From JAPUEK01 sp963815355 (GTDB taxonomy: Bacteria; Pseudomonadota; Alphaproteobacteria; Rhodobacterales; Rhodobacteraceae), in contig CAWFGJ010000007.1 in the NCBI GenBank assembly GCA_963815355.1, forward strand, positions 73,286 through 137,285: a stretch of DNA of 64,000 bases. The letters are read 5' to 3'. The position numbers and the translations under genes are program-made. A model generated the notes under the pieces. That model saw only the letters and a program-made list of their open reading frames with translations. It did no database searches and had not been told where the DNA came from. This document shows positions 17,628-27,317 of the stretch, one piece after another (position 1 is the first letter of the stretch; every line of letters begins with the position of its first letter).

Positions 17628-18602
17628 ATGGCTAATACCGTGATGAAACCCACCGAAGAAATCTCTGTGCGCGAGGTCTTTGGGATCGACACCGACATGA
17701 AGGTGAAAGGGTTCGCCGAGCCGACCGACCGCGTTCCGGCCATTGACCCCACCTACAAGTTCGACCCGGACACCACTTTGGCGATCCTTGCGGGCTATGC
17801 GTATAACCGCCGCGTGATGATCCAAGGCTATCACGGCACGGGCAAATCCACCCATATCGAGCAGGTCGGCGCGCGGCTGAACTGGCCCACGGTGCGGGTC
17901 AACCTTGACAGCCACATCAGCCGGATCGACCTGATCGGCAAAGATGCGATCAAGCTGCGCGACGGCAAGCAGGTGACGGAATTCCACGAGGGCATCCTGC
18001 CTTGGGCGCTGCGCAACCCCGTCGCGATCGTGTTCGACGAATATGACGCAGGCCGGGCGGATGTGATGTTCGTGATCCAGCGCGTGCTGGAGCATGACGG
18101 CAAGCTGACCTTGCTGGACCAGAATGAGATCATCACCCCGCACCCGTCTTTCCGCCTGTTTGCCACTGCGAACACGGTGGGACTGGGCGACACGACCGGG
18201 CTTTACCACGGCACCCAGCAGATCAACCAGGCCCAGATGGACCGTTGGTCGCTGGTGGCCACGTTGAACTATCTGTCCCATGACGCCGAAGCCGCCATCG
18301 TTCTGGCCAAGCGCCCGCATTACAACACCGAAAAGGGCCGCAAGGTCATCTCCCAGATGGTCACCGTGGCGGATCTGACGCGCACGGCGTTCATGAACGG
18401 CGATCTGTCCACGGTGATGAGCCCGCGCACTGTGCTGAACTGGGCGGAAAACGCCGAGATTTTCCGCAACGTGGGCTATGCGTTCCGCCTGTCGTTCCTG
18501 AACAAATGCGACGAGTTGGAGCGCCAGACCGTGGCCGAGTTCTATCAGCGCTGCTTTGCCGAAGAACTGCCGGAGTTTGCGGCCAGCATGGCGATGAAGT
18601 AA
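17628..18602 (+). CDS. cobS: Aerobic cobaltochelatase subunit CobS
   Basis: AAA+ ATPase subunit of the aerobic cobaltochelatase (CobN-CobS-CobT), which inserts cobalt into hydrogenobyrinate a,c-diamide during B12 synthesis. The 324-residue protein has Walker A GYHGTGKST at 67-75, Walker B VAIVFDEYDAG and the sensor segment LFATANTVGLGD. No cobalamin riboswitch was recognised in the 240 bases upstream. cobT follows 0.5 kb downstream on the same strand, with one small gene between. Confidence 0.96.
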   Translation: MANTVMKPTEEISVREVFGIDTDMKVKGFAEPTDRVPAIDPTYKFDPDTTLAILAGYAYNRRVMIQGYHGTGKSTHIEQVGARLNWPTVRVNLDSHISRIDLIGKDAIKLRDGKQVTEFHEGILPWALRNPVAIVFDEYDAGRADVMFVIQRVLEHDGKLTLLDQNEIITPHPSFRLFATANTVGLGDTTGLYHGTQQINQAQMDRWSLVATLNYLSHDAEAAIVLAKRPHYNTEKGRKVISQMVTVADLTRTAFMNGDLSTVMSPRTVLNWAENAEIFRNVGYAFRLSFLNKCDELERQTVAEFYQRCFAEELPEFAASMAMK

Positions 18603-18703
18603 CCCGCGGCCCTGCGGCAACACCGTGCAACCGCGGCATGACTGCGGTTGCATAAAGCATTGATTGCCCCCAAATTCGGCGCATCGTCTGTTTTATGGGC
18701 GGT

Positions 18704-19063
18704 ATGCGAACTTTGTTTGCGGGATGTGCCAGCGTGTTTCTGGCCTTTCCTTGCTGCGCCCAACCTCTGGAAAAGCTGTTTGCGACCTGTGCGGGGCGGC
18801 TGTCGGCGCTGACGGAGTTTCAATGGCTGATGGATGGCCCCTCGTCAGAGCAGACCGCGCGCGAGCGTGACGCGATGGCGGCCCTTGCCGAAGCGACGGC
18901 ACCGGGTGCGGCATCGGTGCAACTGATGGACTGGCGGTTGCAGGCCAAGGTGGCGCAAGCGGCCTTGCTGCACCAAGCGGCCTTTGGCCGTGACCCCCAA
19001 GGCCGCGCCGCGCGCCGGGCCGAACGGCTGGTGGCGGACTGTCGCGCGCTGCTGTTAAGCTAG
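18704..19063 (+). CDS. Small exported hypothetical protein between cobS and cobT
   Basis: Open frame of about 119 residues with a signal peptide (RTLFAGCASVFLAFPCCAQ, cleavage likely after CCA). The mature part is Ala/Arg-rich and helical, with three cysteines in total after the signal. ATGs at 18695 and 18704 are both possible; neither has a clear ribosome site. The family is unknown to me, but its position between cobS and cobT is the usual place for a small hypothetical gene in this lineage, which supports it being real. Confidence 0.6.
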   Translation: MRTLFAGCASVFLAFPCCAQPLEKLFATCAGRLSALTEFQWLMDGPSSEQTARERDAMAALAEATAPGAASVQLMDWRLQAKVAQAALLHQAAFGRDPQGRAARRAERLVADCRALLLS

Positions 19064-19119
19064 CGGTCTGGCCCCCTGGGGGTCTTGCCCCCGCGCGCGG
19101 CTGGTGCTTTATCTTGGCC

Positions 19120-20988
19120 ATGAGCAAACCCAGCGACAACCCCGCCGATCCGTTCAAAAAGGCCCTCGCCGAGGCCACCAAGACCATGGCCAACGACCCG
19201 GAGATGACGGTGACCTATTCCGTCGATCCGGCGGGCATGAACAAGGACGGCATCCGCCTGCCGCAGGTCAGTCGCCGGATGACGCGCGATGAGGTGCTGT
19301 TGGCGCGCGGCACAGCCGATGCCTTTGCGCTGCGCCGCAAGTTCCACAATGAGCAAACCTCGGCCCGCTATGCCCCCACCGGGCCGTTGGCGCGTGAGAT
19401 CTACGACGCGATGGAGACGGCGCGCTGCGAGGCTGTGGGCGCGCGCGCCATGCCCGGCACCGCTGGAAACATCGACGCCAAGATCGGCTGGGAGGCCGAT
19501 CGCAAGGGGTATGGCCAGATCAAGACCGCGTCAGAGGCGCCGCTGCCGGTGGCGGCGGGCTATCTGGTGCGCGCTTTGGCCACCGGGCGCGACTTGCCCA
19601 AGTCGGCGGAAAACGTGATGAACCTGTGGCGCGGCTTCATCGAAGAGCAGGCGGCGGGCACGCTGGAGAATATTGACGCCGCCTTGGCCGATCAGGCCGC
19701 CTTTGCGCGGCTGACCCGCAAGGTGATTGCCGATCTGGGCTATGGCGACCAGTTGGGCGACGACCCTGACCGCGATGAGCCGCAAGACGATGGCGGCGAA
19801 GAGGCCGAAGAGGACACGCCCGAAAGTGCGGGTTCCGAAGAGCAGGAAAGCGAAGACAGCGAAGCCTCGCCCGAGCAATCGCAGGAAGACCAGCAAGACC
19901 AGAGCCAAGCGCAGGTCACGATGGAAGATTCCGCCGATATGGAACAGGGCGACGAGGCGGAACTGCCCGAAGGCGAGGCCCCGATGGAGCCGCCGCCGCC
20001 CGCCGCCTATTCCGACGCGGACCCGAACTACACCGTCTACACCACGGATTTCGATGAGGAAATCAAGGCCGAGGACTTGGCCGAGCCTGCCGAACTGGAA
20101 CGCCTGCGTGCCTATCTGGACCAGCAGCTTGAGCCGCTTAAGGGCGCTGTCTCACGCTTGGCCAACAAGTTGCAGCGCCGCCTGCAGGCCCAGCAAAACC
20201 GGTCGTGGCTGTTTGATCTGGAAGAGGGCACGCTGGACGCGGGCCGATTGGCGCGCGTGGTGGCCAACCCCACGACGCCCCTGTCCTTCAAGCAGGAAAA
20301 AGACACCGAGTTCCGCGATACCTGCGTGACCTTGCTGCTGGACAACTCTGGCTCCATGCGGGGGCGGCCGATCTCTATTGCGGCGATCTGTGCGGATGTG
20401 CTGGCGCGGACGCTGGAACGCTGCGCGGTCAAGGTGGAGATTCTGGGCTTTACCACCCGCGCGTGGAAGGGCGGGCAAAGCCGCGAGCGGTGGCTGGTGC
20501 AAGGCCGCCCGCAGGCGCCGGGCCGGCTGAACGATTTGCGCCACATCATCTATAAATCCGCCGATGCGCCTTGGCGCCGGGTGCGCCCGAACCTTGGGCT
20601 GATGATGAAAGAGGGTTTGCTGAAGGAAAACATCGACGGTGAGGCGCTGGAATGGGCGCACCGGCGGATGATGGCGCGGCCTGAGGCCCGACGGATTCTG
20701 ATGGTGATCTCGGACGGCGCCCCGGTGGATGACAGCTCGCTTTCGGTCAACCCCGCGAATTTTCTGGAAAAACACCTGCGCGACGTGATCGCGATGGTTG
20801 AACGCAAGCGCGCGGTGGAGCTGATCGCCATCGGCATCGGCCATGATGTCACCCGCTATTACCAGCGCGCCGTGACCATCACCGATGTTGAACAATTGGC
20901 CGGGGCGATGACCGAGCAACTGGCGGGGCTGTTCGACGCCGACCCGAAAAAGCGCGCCCGCGCTTTGGGCAAGCGCCGGGCGGGGTAG
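19120..20988 (+). CDS. cobT: Aerobic cobaltochelatase subunit CobT
   Basis: Partner of CobS in cobalt insertion. The 622-residue protein (start MSKPSDNPADPFKKAL) has an N-terminal domain, a very acidic Glu/Asp/Ser/Gln-rich linker at about residues 205-295 and a C-terminal von Willebrand A domain. Its metal-ion-dependent site is LLLDNSGSMRG. The acidic linker and VWA domain are diagnostic for CobT. CobN is not in the window, so the chelatase would depend on a distant gene. Confidence 0.95.
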   Translation: MSKPSDNPADPFKKALAEATKTMANDPEMTVTYSVDPAGMNKDGIRLPQVSRRMTRDEVLLARGTADAFALRRKFHNEQTSARYAPTGPLAREIYDAMETARCEAVGARAMPGTAGNIDAKIGWEADRKGYGQIKTASEAPLPVAAGYLVRALATGRDLPKSAENVMNLWRGFIEEQAAGTLENIDAALADQAAFARLTRKVIADLGYGDQLGDDPDRDEPQDDGGEEAEEDTPESAGSEEQESEDSEASPEQSQEDQQDQSQAQVTMEDSADMEQGDEAELPEGEAPMEPPPPAAYSDADPNYTVYTTDFDEEIKAEDLAEPAELERLRAYLDQQLEPLKGAVSRLANKLQRRLQAQQNRSWLFDLEEGTLDAGRLARVVANPTTPLSFKQEKDTEFRDTCVTLLLDNSGSMRGRPISIAAICADVLARTLERCAVKVEILGFTTRAWKGGQSRERWLVQGRPQAPGRLNDLRHIIYKSADAPWRRVRPNLGLMMKEGLLKENIDGEALEWAHRRMMARPEARRILMVISDGAPVDDSSLSVNPANFLEKHLRDVIAMVERKRAVELIAIGIGHDVTRYYQRAVTITDVEQLAGAMTEQLAGLFDADPKKRARALGKRRAG

Positions 20989-21057
20989 TCTGGGGGCCGG
21001 GCTCGTTTCGGGGCGGGGGCGGGCCTTGGGTTGGGTTCAAAACGGAGAAGACCGAAG

Positions 21058-22878
21058 ATGTTTCAAAGCTTTGACACCCATGCCTCGCCGCGCCAAGGCC
21101 CGGCGCGTCTGGCGGCCTTGCGGGCCGTTTTGGCGGCAGAGGGGTTGGCGGGGTTCTTTGTGCCGCGCGCCGACGTGCACCAAGGCGAGTATGTCGCCAC
21201 GCGCGACGAGCGGTTGCAGTGGCTGACCGGCTTTACCGGATCGGCCGGGTTCTGTCTTGTGCTGCCAGAGGTGGCGGGGGTTTTCATCGACGGGCGCTAC
21301 CGGACGCAGGTGAAGGGTCAGGTCGATCTGGCGCATTTCACCCCGGTGCCGTGGCCCGAGACGCTGCCCGGCCCTTGGCTGCGCGACAATCTGGCCGCGG
21401 GTGTGGTGGGCTATGACCCGTGGCTGCACACCGCCGATGAGATCGCCCGGATTTCCACCGCCTTGGAAGGCAGCAATGTCACGCTGCGGGCGGTGGCCAA
21501 CCAGATTGACCGCATCTGGCCCGATCAGCCCGATGCGCCGCTTGGCCGCGCCTTTGTGCATCCCGATGCGCTGGCGGGCGACAGTGCGGCCACCAAGCGG
21601 ATGCGGCTGGCCGAAGGGTTGCGGGCCGAGGGGCAATCGGCGGCGGTCGTGACACTGCCGGATTCGCTGTGCTGGCTGTTGAACATCCGCGGCGCTGATG
21701 TGCCGCGCAACCCGGTGCTGCACGGCTTTGCCATTCTGCACGATGACGCCCGTGTGACCCTGTTTGCCGAGGCGGCGAAGTTTGACGAGGCCGTGCGCGC
21801 CCATCTTGGCCCGCAGGTCAGCTTGCGCCCGCCGCAAGCCTTTGTGCCCGCGCTGCGGACGTTGCAGGGCACGATCCGGGTGGACCGGGGCACAGCACCG
21901 CTGGCGGTGTCGATGGAGTTGGAAGAGGCCGGCCTGACCGTGGCCTGGGGCGATGACCCCTGCCGCCTGCCCAAGGCCTGCAAGACCGAGGCCGAGATTG
22001 CCGGGATGCGGACCGCCCATCTGCGCGACGGGGCGGCGGTGGTCGAATTCCTGTGCTGGCTGGACGCGCAGACCCCAAAACCCGGCCTGACCGAGATTGA
22101 CGTGGTGCGCGCGCTGGAAGGCTACCGCCGCGCCACCAATGCGCTGCATGACATCAGCTTTGACACGATCTGTGGTGCGGGGCCCAACGGGGCGATCATG
22201 CATTACCGGGTAACAGAGGAATCCAACCGCGCGATCGGGCAGAACGAATTGCTGCTGGTCGATTCGGGCGCGCAGTATCTGGACGGCACGACCGACATCA
22301 CCCGCACCGTGGCTGTGGGCGATCCGGGCGATTTTGCGCGGCTGTGCTACACGCGGGTCTTGCAGGGCACCATTGCCATCTCACGGGTGCGCTGGCCTGC
22401 CGGGCTGGCCGGGCGGGATCTGGACCCTTTGGCGCGGGCGGCCCTGTGGATGGCGGGGCAGGATTTCAACCACGGCACCGGGCATGGGGTGGGCGCGTTC
22501 CTGTCGGTGCATGAGGGGCCGCAGCGGTTGTCGCGCATATCCGAGGTGCCGCTGGAGCCGGGGATGATCCTGTCCAACGAGCCGGGCTATTACCGCGAGG
22601 GGGCTTTTGGCATCCGGCTGGAAAACCTGATCGTGGTGCATCCGGCCCCTGCCCTGCCCGAGGGCGACCCCGAGCGGCGGCAGTTGTGCTTTGAGACGCT
22701 GACCTTTGCGCCGTTTGACCGGCGGCTGATCCTGACTGACCAACTGGCCCCCGGTGAGCGCGACTGGCTGAACAGCTATCACGCCGAGGTGTTGACAAAA
22801 GCTGGCGCCGCGTCTGTCGGCAGAGGCGCTGGACTGGTGCCGAGCGGCGTGCGCGCCGCTTTAGGGCAGCCGCTTTAG
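21058..22878 (+). CDS. pepP: M24 aminopeptidase P family (Xaa-Pro aminopeptidase)
   Basis: Cytoplasmic metallopeptidase of 606 residues that removes an N-terminal residue before proline. Two non-catalytic creatinase-like domains (first about 300 residues) precede the M24 pita-bread domain. Dimetal ligands are visible in VDSGAQYLDGTTDITRT (two Asp), GTGHGVGAFLSVHEGP (His), ILSNEPGYY (Glu) and GIRLENLIVV (Glu). The size matches the long eukaryote-like APP1 form. The ATG at 21058 begins MFQSFDTHASPRQ, as in relatives. It stands alone after cobT. Confidence 0.92.
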   Translation: MFQSFDTHASPRQGPARLAALRAVLAAEGLAGFFVPRADVHQGEYVATRDERLQWLTGFTGSAGFCLVLPEVAGVFIDGRYRTQVKGQVDLAHFTPVPWPETLPGPWLRDNLAAGVVGYDPWLHTADEIARISTALEGSNVTLRAVANQIDRIWPDQPDAPLGRAFVHPDALAGDSAATKRMRLAEGLRAEGQSAAVVTLPDSLCWLLNIRGADVPRNPVLHGFAILHDDARVTLFAEAAKFDEAVRAHLGPQVSLRPPQAFVPALRTLQGTIRVDRGTAPLAVSMELEEAGLTVAWGDDPCRLPKACKTEAEIAGMRTAHLRDGAAVVEFLCWLDAQTPKPGLTEIDVVRALEGYRRATNALHDISFDTICGAGPNGAIMHYRVTEESNRAIGQNELLLVDSGAQYLDGTTDITRTVAVGDPGDFARLCYTRVLQGTIAISRVRWPAGLAGRDLDPLARAALWMAGQDFNHGTGHGVGAFLSVHEGPQRLSRISEVPLEPGMILSNEPGYYREGAFGIRLENLIVVHPAPALPEGDPERRQLCFETLTFAPFDRRLILTDQLAPGERDWLNSYHAEVLTKAGAASVGRGAGLVPSGVRAALGQPL

Positions 22879-22882
22879 CGCA

Positions 22883-23290
22883 TCAGGCCTCGGCCGCGAC
22901 CTTGCGGATGCGTTGCACCATCGCGCGCAGACCGTTGGAGCGTTGCGAGGACAGGTGTTCGTTCAGCCCAAGGCGGCCCAGTTCGGCGGCGGCATCCACC
23001 TGCGCCACCTCGGCCAGCGGCAGGCCCGCGTAAAGCGCGTGAACCAGCGCGATCAGCCCTTGGACGATCATCGCATCAGATTCGCCCTGAAAGTCGAAGC
23101 GGCCGTCCGCAATCACCGGGCGCAGCCAGACCTGACTGGCGCAGCCATCCACTTTGAGGGCAGGAACCTTGAAGGCCGGTTCCAGCGGCGGCAGCGCCTT
23201 GCCAAGTTCGATCACATGGCGATAGCGGTCTTCCCAATCTTCCAGAAAGGTAAACGTTTCGGCAATTTCTTCGAACGCGGGGGTGGCCAT
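22883..23290 (-). CDS. sufE: SufE family sulfur acceptor
   Basis: Cytoplasmic protein of 135 residues that accepts sulfane sulfur from the cysteine desulfurase SufS for Fe-S cluster assembly. The acceptor is Cys50 in KVDGCASQVWL, and the family C-terminal part (LSSQRSNGLRAMVQRI) is complete. I start at MATPAFEEIAETF; the upstream frame lacks conservation. It converges with the aminopeptidase gene, with only four bases between the stops. No other suf genes are near. Confidence 0.92.
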   Translation of the reverse strand: MATPAFEEIAETFTFLEDWEDRYRHVIELGKALPPLEPAFKVPALKVDGCASQVWLRPVIADGRFDFQGESDAMIVQGLIALVHALYAGLPLAEVAQVDAAAELGRLGLNEHLSSQRSNGLRAMVQRIRKVAAEA

Positions 23291-23411
23291 GGCAATCTCC
23301 GTCTTTGAAAAAGGGAGGTAATGCGCCACAGCACAAAGGTCCAGCCCATGCGGCCTTTTCAAATCGCAGCGCATCGGCTACCCAAAGACACCGACCATAT
23401 GGGACACCCGG

Positions 23412-23894
23412 ATGCGCCTGCCCGTCAGACAGACCCTCAGACTGCCCGTCACCGTTGCGCTTGTCGCTGTGCTTACGCTGTCAGCCTGCGGCGGCTTGCG
23501 CGAATCGCGGCTTAACCCGCTGAACTGGTTTGGCCGCTCCCGCGATGTGGCCCAGACCGCGGTGGTCAGCCAAGCGCCGCAAGATCCGCGCAATTTGATC
23601 CAGACCGTGTTGTCGATGAGCGTGGAGCCCTTTCCGGGTGGCGCGATCATTCGCGCGACGGGCCTGCCGCCCACCCAAGGCTGGTGGGAGGCCGAGCTGG
23701 TCGCCCGCCCGGTTGATGACAAGGGTGTGCTGGTGCTGGATTTCCGGGTCTTTGCCCCACCCGGCGCGCGGCCCGTGGTCAACCAGCAATCGCGCGAGAT
23801 CACGGCGGCGATCAGCCTGTCCAACATCAAGTTGGAGGGGATCCGCGAGATCGTTGTGCAGGGTGAGACCAACGCGCGGTCGTCGCGGCGCTGA
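23412..23894 (+). CDS. Putative lipoprotein, hypothetical
   Basis: Protein of 160 residues with a lipoprotein signal: basic start, hydrophobic stretch VTVALVAVLTLSACGG and lipobox LSAC with the acyl-accepting cysteine near residue 26. The mature part begins with LRESRLNPLNWFGRS and continues as a mixed domain with GWWEAELVARP and LDFRVFAPPGARP. I recognise it only as a conserved Rhodobacteraceae hypothetical. It probably faces the periplasm from a membrane. Divergent from sufE. Confidence 0.75.
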   Translation: MRLPVRQTLRLPVTVALVAVLTLSACGGLRESRLNPLNWFGRSRDVAQTAVVSQAPQDPRNLIQTVLSMSVEPFPGGAIIRATGLPPTQGWWEAELVARPVDDKGVLVLDFRVFAPPGARPVVNQQSREITAAISLSNIKLEGIREIVVQGETNARSSRR

Positions 23895-23939
23895 GGCCGT
23901 GGTTGCCGCTTTGTAAGGGCGGTTTTGTGGCGGGGGTGG

Positions 23940-23975
23940 GAGCCTCCGGCGGGGATATTTTCAGACAGAAAATGG
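23940..23975. repeat. Short intergenic element with CTCCGGCGGGGATATTTT
   Basis: The text GAGCCTCCGGCGGGGATATT followed by TTCAGACAGAAAATG lies between the lipoprotein and rnd genes and resembles the element at 9069-9100 in reverse. TTTTCAGACAGAAAA is a short inverted repeat. It could be a transcript-end signal shared by the two convergent genes. Confidence 0.35.
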
Positions 23976-24065
23976 GGTTGGGGGCGCCTTTGCGGGCGGT
24001 CTTTTGATCGGCGGGCAATGAGCCTGCCCGGTCGGGGGCGGCTCATTGCGGGGGTTGGGGGGCGG

Positions 24066-25223
24066 TCAGAGGCGAATCACCCGGACCTCATGGCCCTTGG
24101 CCGAGAGCGCGATTTCGCCACGGCACAGGCGCAGGGCGTCATCGCCAAAGGCTTCGGCGCGCCAGCCTTGCAGCGAATCAACCGTGCGGTCCCCTGCGGC
24201 GATCAAATCCAGTTCCGAGGCCGAGGCGATCAACCGGGGGGCCACGCCGAGGCTTTCGGCCTTGGCCTTGAGCAGCACCCGCAGCAGATCGGCAAGTGCC
24301 GGGTTCACCTGCACCTGTTCGCGGCTGAGATCGGGTTTGGGCATGTCATCGGGGCGCATTTCCATGCCTGACTTGATCGCGGCCAGAATACCTTCGGCGA
24401 TTTCGGGTTTGCGGCCCTCACGCAGCAGGAGGCGGGAGCGGCCCAGTTCTTCGATGGTCGTCGGCCGGGTGGAGGCCAGTTCCAGCAGGGCGTCATCCTT
24501 CATCACGCGGCTGCGTGGCACGTTCTGGCCCTGCGCATATTCCTCGCGAAAGCGGGCGAGTTGCTTGACGATGGCCAGGAAGCGGCCCGAGGTGGTGCGG
24601 GTCTTGATGCGCAGCCAGGCTTCGGGCGGATTGACGGTGTAAGTCTCTGGGGCGCACAGAATACGCAGTTCTTCTTCGACCCAAGCCTGACGGCCATTTT
24701 TCTTCAGCTGAGCGGCCAGCCATTCATAGATCACCCGAAGATGGGTGACATCGGCCAGCGCGTAATCCTTTTGCGCCTCGGTCAGGGGGCGGCGCGACCA
24801 GTCGGTGAAGCGGCTGGTCTTATCAAGATCTGCCTTGGCGATCTTTTTGACCAGGGTTTCATAGCCCACTTGTTCGCCAAAGCCGCAGACCATCGCGGCG
24901 ACCTGGGTATCAAACAGCGGCACCGGGAAAACCCCGCCTTCCACAAAGAAGATCTCCAGATCCTGACGGGCGGCGTGGAAGACCTTGACCGTCGGCTCAT
25001 GGCGGAACAGGTCATAGAGCGGTTCCATCGACATCTGGTCGCCCTCAATCGGGTCAACCAGAACAGCGTCGCCGTCCTTGCCGGGCAGCGCCAACTGGAT
25101 CAGGCAGAGCTTTGACCAGTAGGTGCGTTCCCGCAGGAACTCAGTGTCGATGGTGACGTAGGGCTGGGTCTTGGCGGCCTCACAGAAGGCGGCCAGTTCT
25201 TCGGTGGTGGTAATCGTGCGCAT
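24066..25223 (-). CDS. rnd: Ribonuclease D
   Basis: 3'-5' exoribonuclease for tRNA 3' maturation. The 385-residue protein has the DEDD exonuclease motifs: Exo I VTIDTEFLRERTY, Exo II around FHAARQDLEIF and Exo III DYALADVTHL (the DEDDy tyrosine). An HRDC-type domain follows (GRFLAIVKQLARFREEYA...). I start at MRTITTTEELAAFCEA; the longer frame upstream is not conserved. It is followed by a 170-base gap holding the short repeat element. Confidence 0.93.
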   Translation of the reverse strand: MRTITTTEELAAFCEAAKTQPYVTIDTEFLRERTYWSKLCLIQLALPGKDGDAVLVDPIEGDQMSMEPLYDLFRHEPTVKVFHAARQDLEIFFVEGGVFPVPLFDTQVAAMVCGFGEQVGYETLVKKIAKADLDKTSRFTDWSRRPLTEAQKDYALADVTHLRVIYEWLAAQLKKNGRQAWVEEELRILCAPETYTVNPPEAWLRIKTRTTSGRFLAIVKQLARFREEYAQGQNVPRSRVMKDDALLELASTRPTTIEELGRSRLLLREGRKPEIAEGILAAIKSGMEMRPDDMPKPDLSREQVQVNPALADLLRVLLKAKAESLGVAPRLIASASELDLIAAGDRTVDSLQGWRAEAFGDDALRLCRGEIALSAKGHEVRVIRL

Positions 25224-25401
25224 CGGCGTCTTTCGCAAAGAGCTTACGGGGGCGTCCCGCCCCTTTGCTATAGGCACTCGCCCCCGTGTTGAAAACCCCT
25301 GAGCCGAGGGGCGGTGACCGAAAGGACACAGGTGCCGGTTGGCCCGTGGGCGGCGGCGGCGGGGCGCGGGTGGGCTTTGCGGGCGCCTTTTGCGGGTGGG
25401 G

Positions 25402-25989
25402 TCAGAGAAACAGCGGCGTGCGGTTCCCGGCGGCAAAGCGGCGCAGCACGGCCGGATAGAGCGCATGCTCTTGGCCCAGCACCCGGTTTGACAGGCTGTG
25501 TTCGTCATCGCCGGGCAGGATCGGCACGCGGGCCTGCCCCAGAATGGGCCCCGCATCCAGTTCCGCCGTCACCTCATGCACGGTGCAGCCGGCCTCGGTA
25601 TCGCCGGCGGCAAGCGCGCGGGCATGGGTGTGCAGGCCCGGATATTTCGGCAAAAGCGAGGGGTGGATGTTCAGCATCCGGCCCCGGAATTGCTGCACAA
25701 AGCCGGGGGTAAGGACGCGCATGAAGCCTGCGAGGCAGACGATATCGGGCTGGGCGGCCAGAAGCGGTTGCAGCAAGGCGGCCTCAAACGCCGCGCGGTC
25801 CTTGCCAAAGGCGCGGTGATCCACCGCCGCCACCGCCACGCCCGCCGCCTGCGCCCGTGCCAAGCCTGCCGCCGCCGGATCATTGGACAGCACCAGCACC
25901 GCACGCGCCGGGTGATCGGCTTGCATGTCGCGCACCAGCGCCAGCATGTTGGACCCGCCCCCGGAGATCAGGAGCGCGACGCGTTTCAC
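25402..25989 (-). CDS. purN: Phosphoribosylglycinamide formyltransferase PurN
   Basis: Transfers a formyl group from 10-formyl-tetrahydrofolate to GAR (purine step 3). The 195-residue protein has the N-terminal phosphate loop LLISGGGSNM and the catalytic set NIHPSLLPKYPGLHTH (Asn/His), with Asp in AELDAGPIL. The start is GTG at 25989, which overlaps the purM stop (GTGA), so translation is coupled to purM. Confidence 0.95.
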   Translation of the reverse strand: MKRVALLISGGGSNMLALVRDMQADHPARAVLVLSNDPAAAGLARAQAAGVAVAAVDHRAFGKDRAAFEAALLQPLLAAQPDIVCLAGFMRVLTPGFVQQFRGRMLNIHPSLLPKYPGLHTHARALAAGDTEAGCTVHEVTAELDAGPILGQARVPILPGDDEHSLSNRVLGQEHALYPAVLRRFAAGNRTPLFL

Positions 25990-27053
25990 AGAAGGCGGCC
26001 TTTGTAGATCACGCCCTCACCCGGCACGACGCGGCCGAGTTGGACGACCGTCTCGCCCTGGGCCGTAAACAGCGCGGTCAGGGCGGCGGCACGATCAGCG
26101 GCGACCACGGCGATCATGCCGATGCCACAGTTGAAGGTCTTGAGCAGTTCCGGCTCGCTCATGCTGGCGGTTTCGGCCAACCAGCGGAACACCGGGGGCA
26201 AGGTCCAGCTGGACAGGTCGATTTCGCAGGCCAGCCCCTCGGGGATCACGCGGGGCGGGTTTTCGGTCAGGCCACCGCCGGTGATATGGGCCAAAGCATG
26301 CACGCCGCCGTCCCGCACCGCCGCGAGCGCCTGTTTGACGTAGAGCCGGGTGGGCGCCAGCAGCGCCTCGCCCAGCGTGCCGCCGCCGAAGGGAGAGGTC
26401 GCGTCCCAGCCAAGGCCGGACAGCTCAACCACTTTGCGGACAAAGGAATAGCCGTTGGAATGCACCCCGTTAGAGCCAAGGCCCAGCAGCACGTCGCCCT
26501 CGGCCACATCCTTGGGCAGGTCGCAGCCGCGCTCCATCGCGCCGACCGCAAAGCCCGCCAGATCGAAGTCACCCTTGTGATACATGCCCGGCATCTCGGC
26601 GGTCTCGCCCCCGATCAGCGCGCAGCCTGAGGCCTCGCAGCCCGCCGCGATCCCGTTGATGATCCGCGTGGCCTCGTCGATGTCGAGCTTGCCTGTCGCG
26701 AAATAATCGAGGAAAAACAGCGGCTCGGCGCCTTGGCACACAAGGTCGTTCACGCACATGGCCACAAGGTCCACGCCGATGGTATCGACGTTTCCGGTAT
26801 CAATCGCGATGCGCAGCTTGGTGCCGACTCCGTCGGTCGCGGCCACCAGCACCGGGTCGGTGTAGCCCGCGGCCTTGAGATCAAACAGGGCGCCGAAGCC
26901 GCCAAGGCCCGACATGGTGCCCGACCGGTTGGTGCGCTTGGCGGCGGGTTTGATCCGCTCGACAAGGGCGTTGCCTGCGTCGATGTCGACCCCTGCATCT
27001 GCATAGGTCAGCCCGTTGTGGCCCACGCCGCCTGCTTGCTTGTCCGCCGTCAT
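25986..27053 (-). CDS. purM: Phosphoribosylformylglycinamidine cyclo-ligase PurM
   Basis: AIR synthetase (purine step 5). The 355-residue protein starts MTADKQAGGVGHNGLTYADAGVDID. It has VAATDGVGTKLRIA, VDLVAMCVNDLVCQGAEPLFFLDY, GCALIGGETAEMPGMY and LGLGSNGVHSNGYS, all typical of the PurM fold. The 24 upstream in-frame codons are Arg/Ala-rich and not conserved. First gene of the purM-purN operon, divergent from the tRNA. Confidence 0.96.
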   Translation of the reverse strand: MTADKQAGGVGHNGLTYADAGVDIDAGNALVERIKPAAKRTNRSGTMSGLGGFGALFDLKAAGYTDPVLVAATDGVGTKLRIAIDTGNVDTIGVDLVAMCVNDLVCQGAEPLFFLDYFATGKLDIDEATRIINGIAAGCEASGCALIGGETAEMPGMYHKGDFDLAGFAVGAMERGCDLPKDVAEGDVLLGLGSNGVHSNGYSFVRKVVELSGLGWDATSPFGGGTLGEALLAPTRLYVKQALAAVRDGGVHALAHITGGGLTENPPRVIPEGLACEIDLSSWTLPPVFRWLAETASMSEPELLKTFNCGIGMIAVVAADRAAALTALFTAQGETVVQLGRVVPGEGVIYKGRLL

Positions 27054-27265
27054 ATATCCGCTCCTCGCCGCCCGTTCTGATCCGGCGCACCTTGCCCGTG
27101 CCGCCCGCCGCAGACCCCATAACCCTTTCATTCCTGCCGCGCAACAAACCCCGCGCGTTTAGGGCGCGGGGTGCGGGTTTTGACGGGCGGGCGCGGCGGC
27201 GCGGGCTTGGGTGGTGCGCCTGAGGGGGGGGGCCACGGGCGCGATGCGCCGGGCCCCTGCGCGGC

Positions 27266-27293
27266 TTGACCCCGCGCGCCGGTCTGATAGTCA
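27266..27293 (+). promoter_or_regulatory. Candidate promoter of the tRNA gene
   Basis: TTGACC (27266-27271) and TAGTCA (27288-27293) are separated by 16 bases and lie 24 bases before the tRNA. The -35 box is good; the -10 box is weak. Confidence 0.4.
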
Positions 27294-27317
27294 AGGCGCG
27301 TCCGCTCGGAAAAGGTC

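Noticed and set aside
17583..18653. 356-codon minus-strand frame over cobS
   Set aside because: Shadow of cobS in a GC-rich genome; no start signal or conserved motif.
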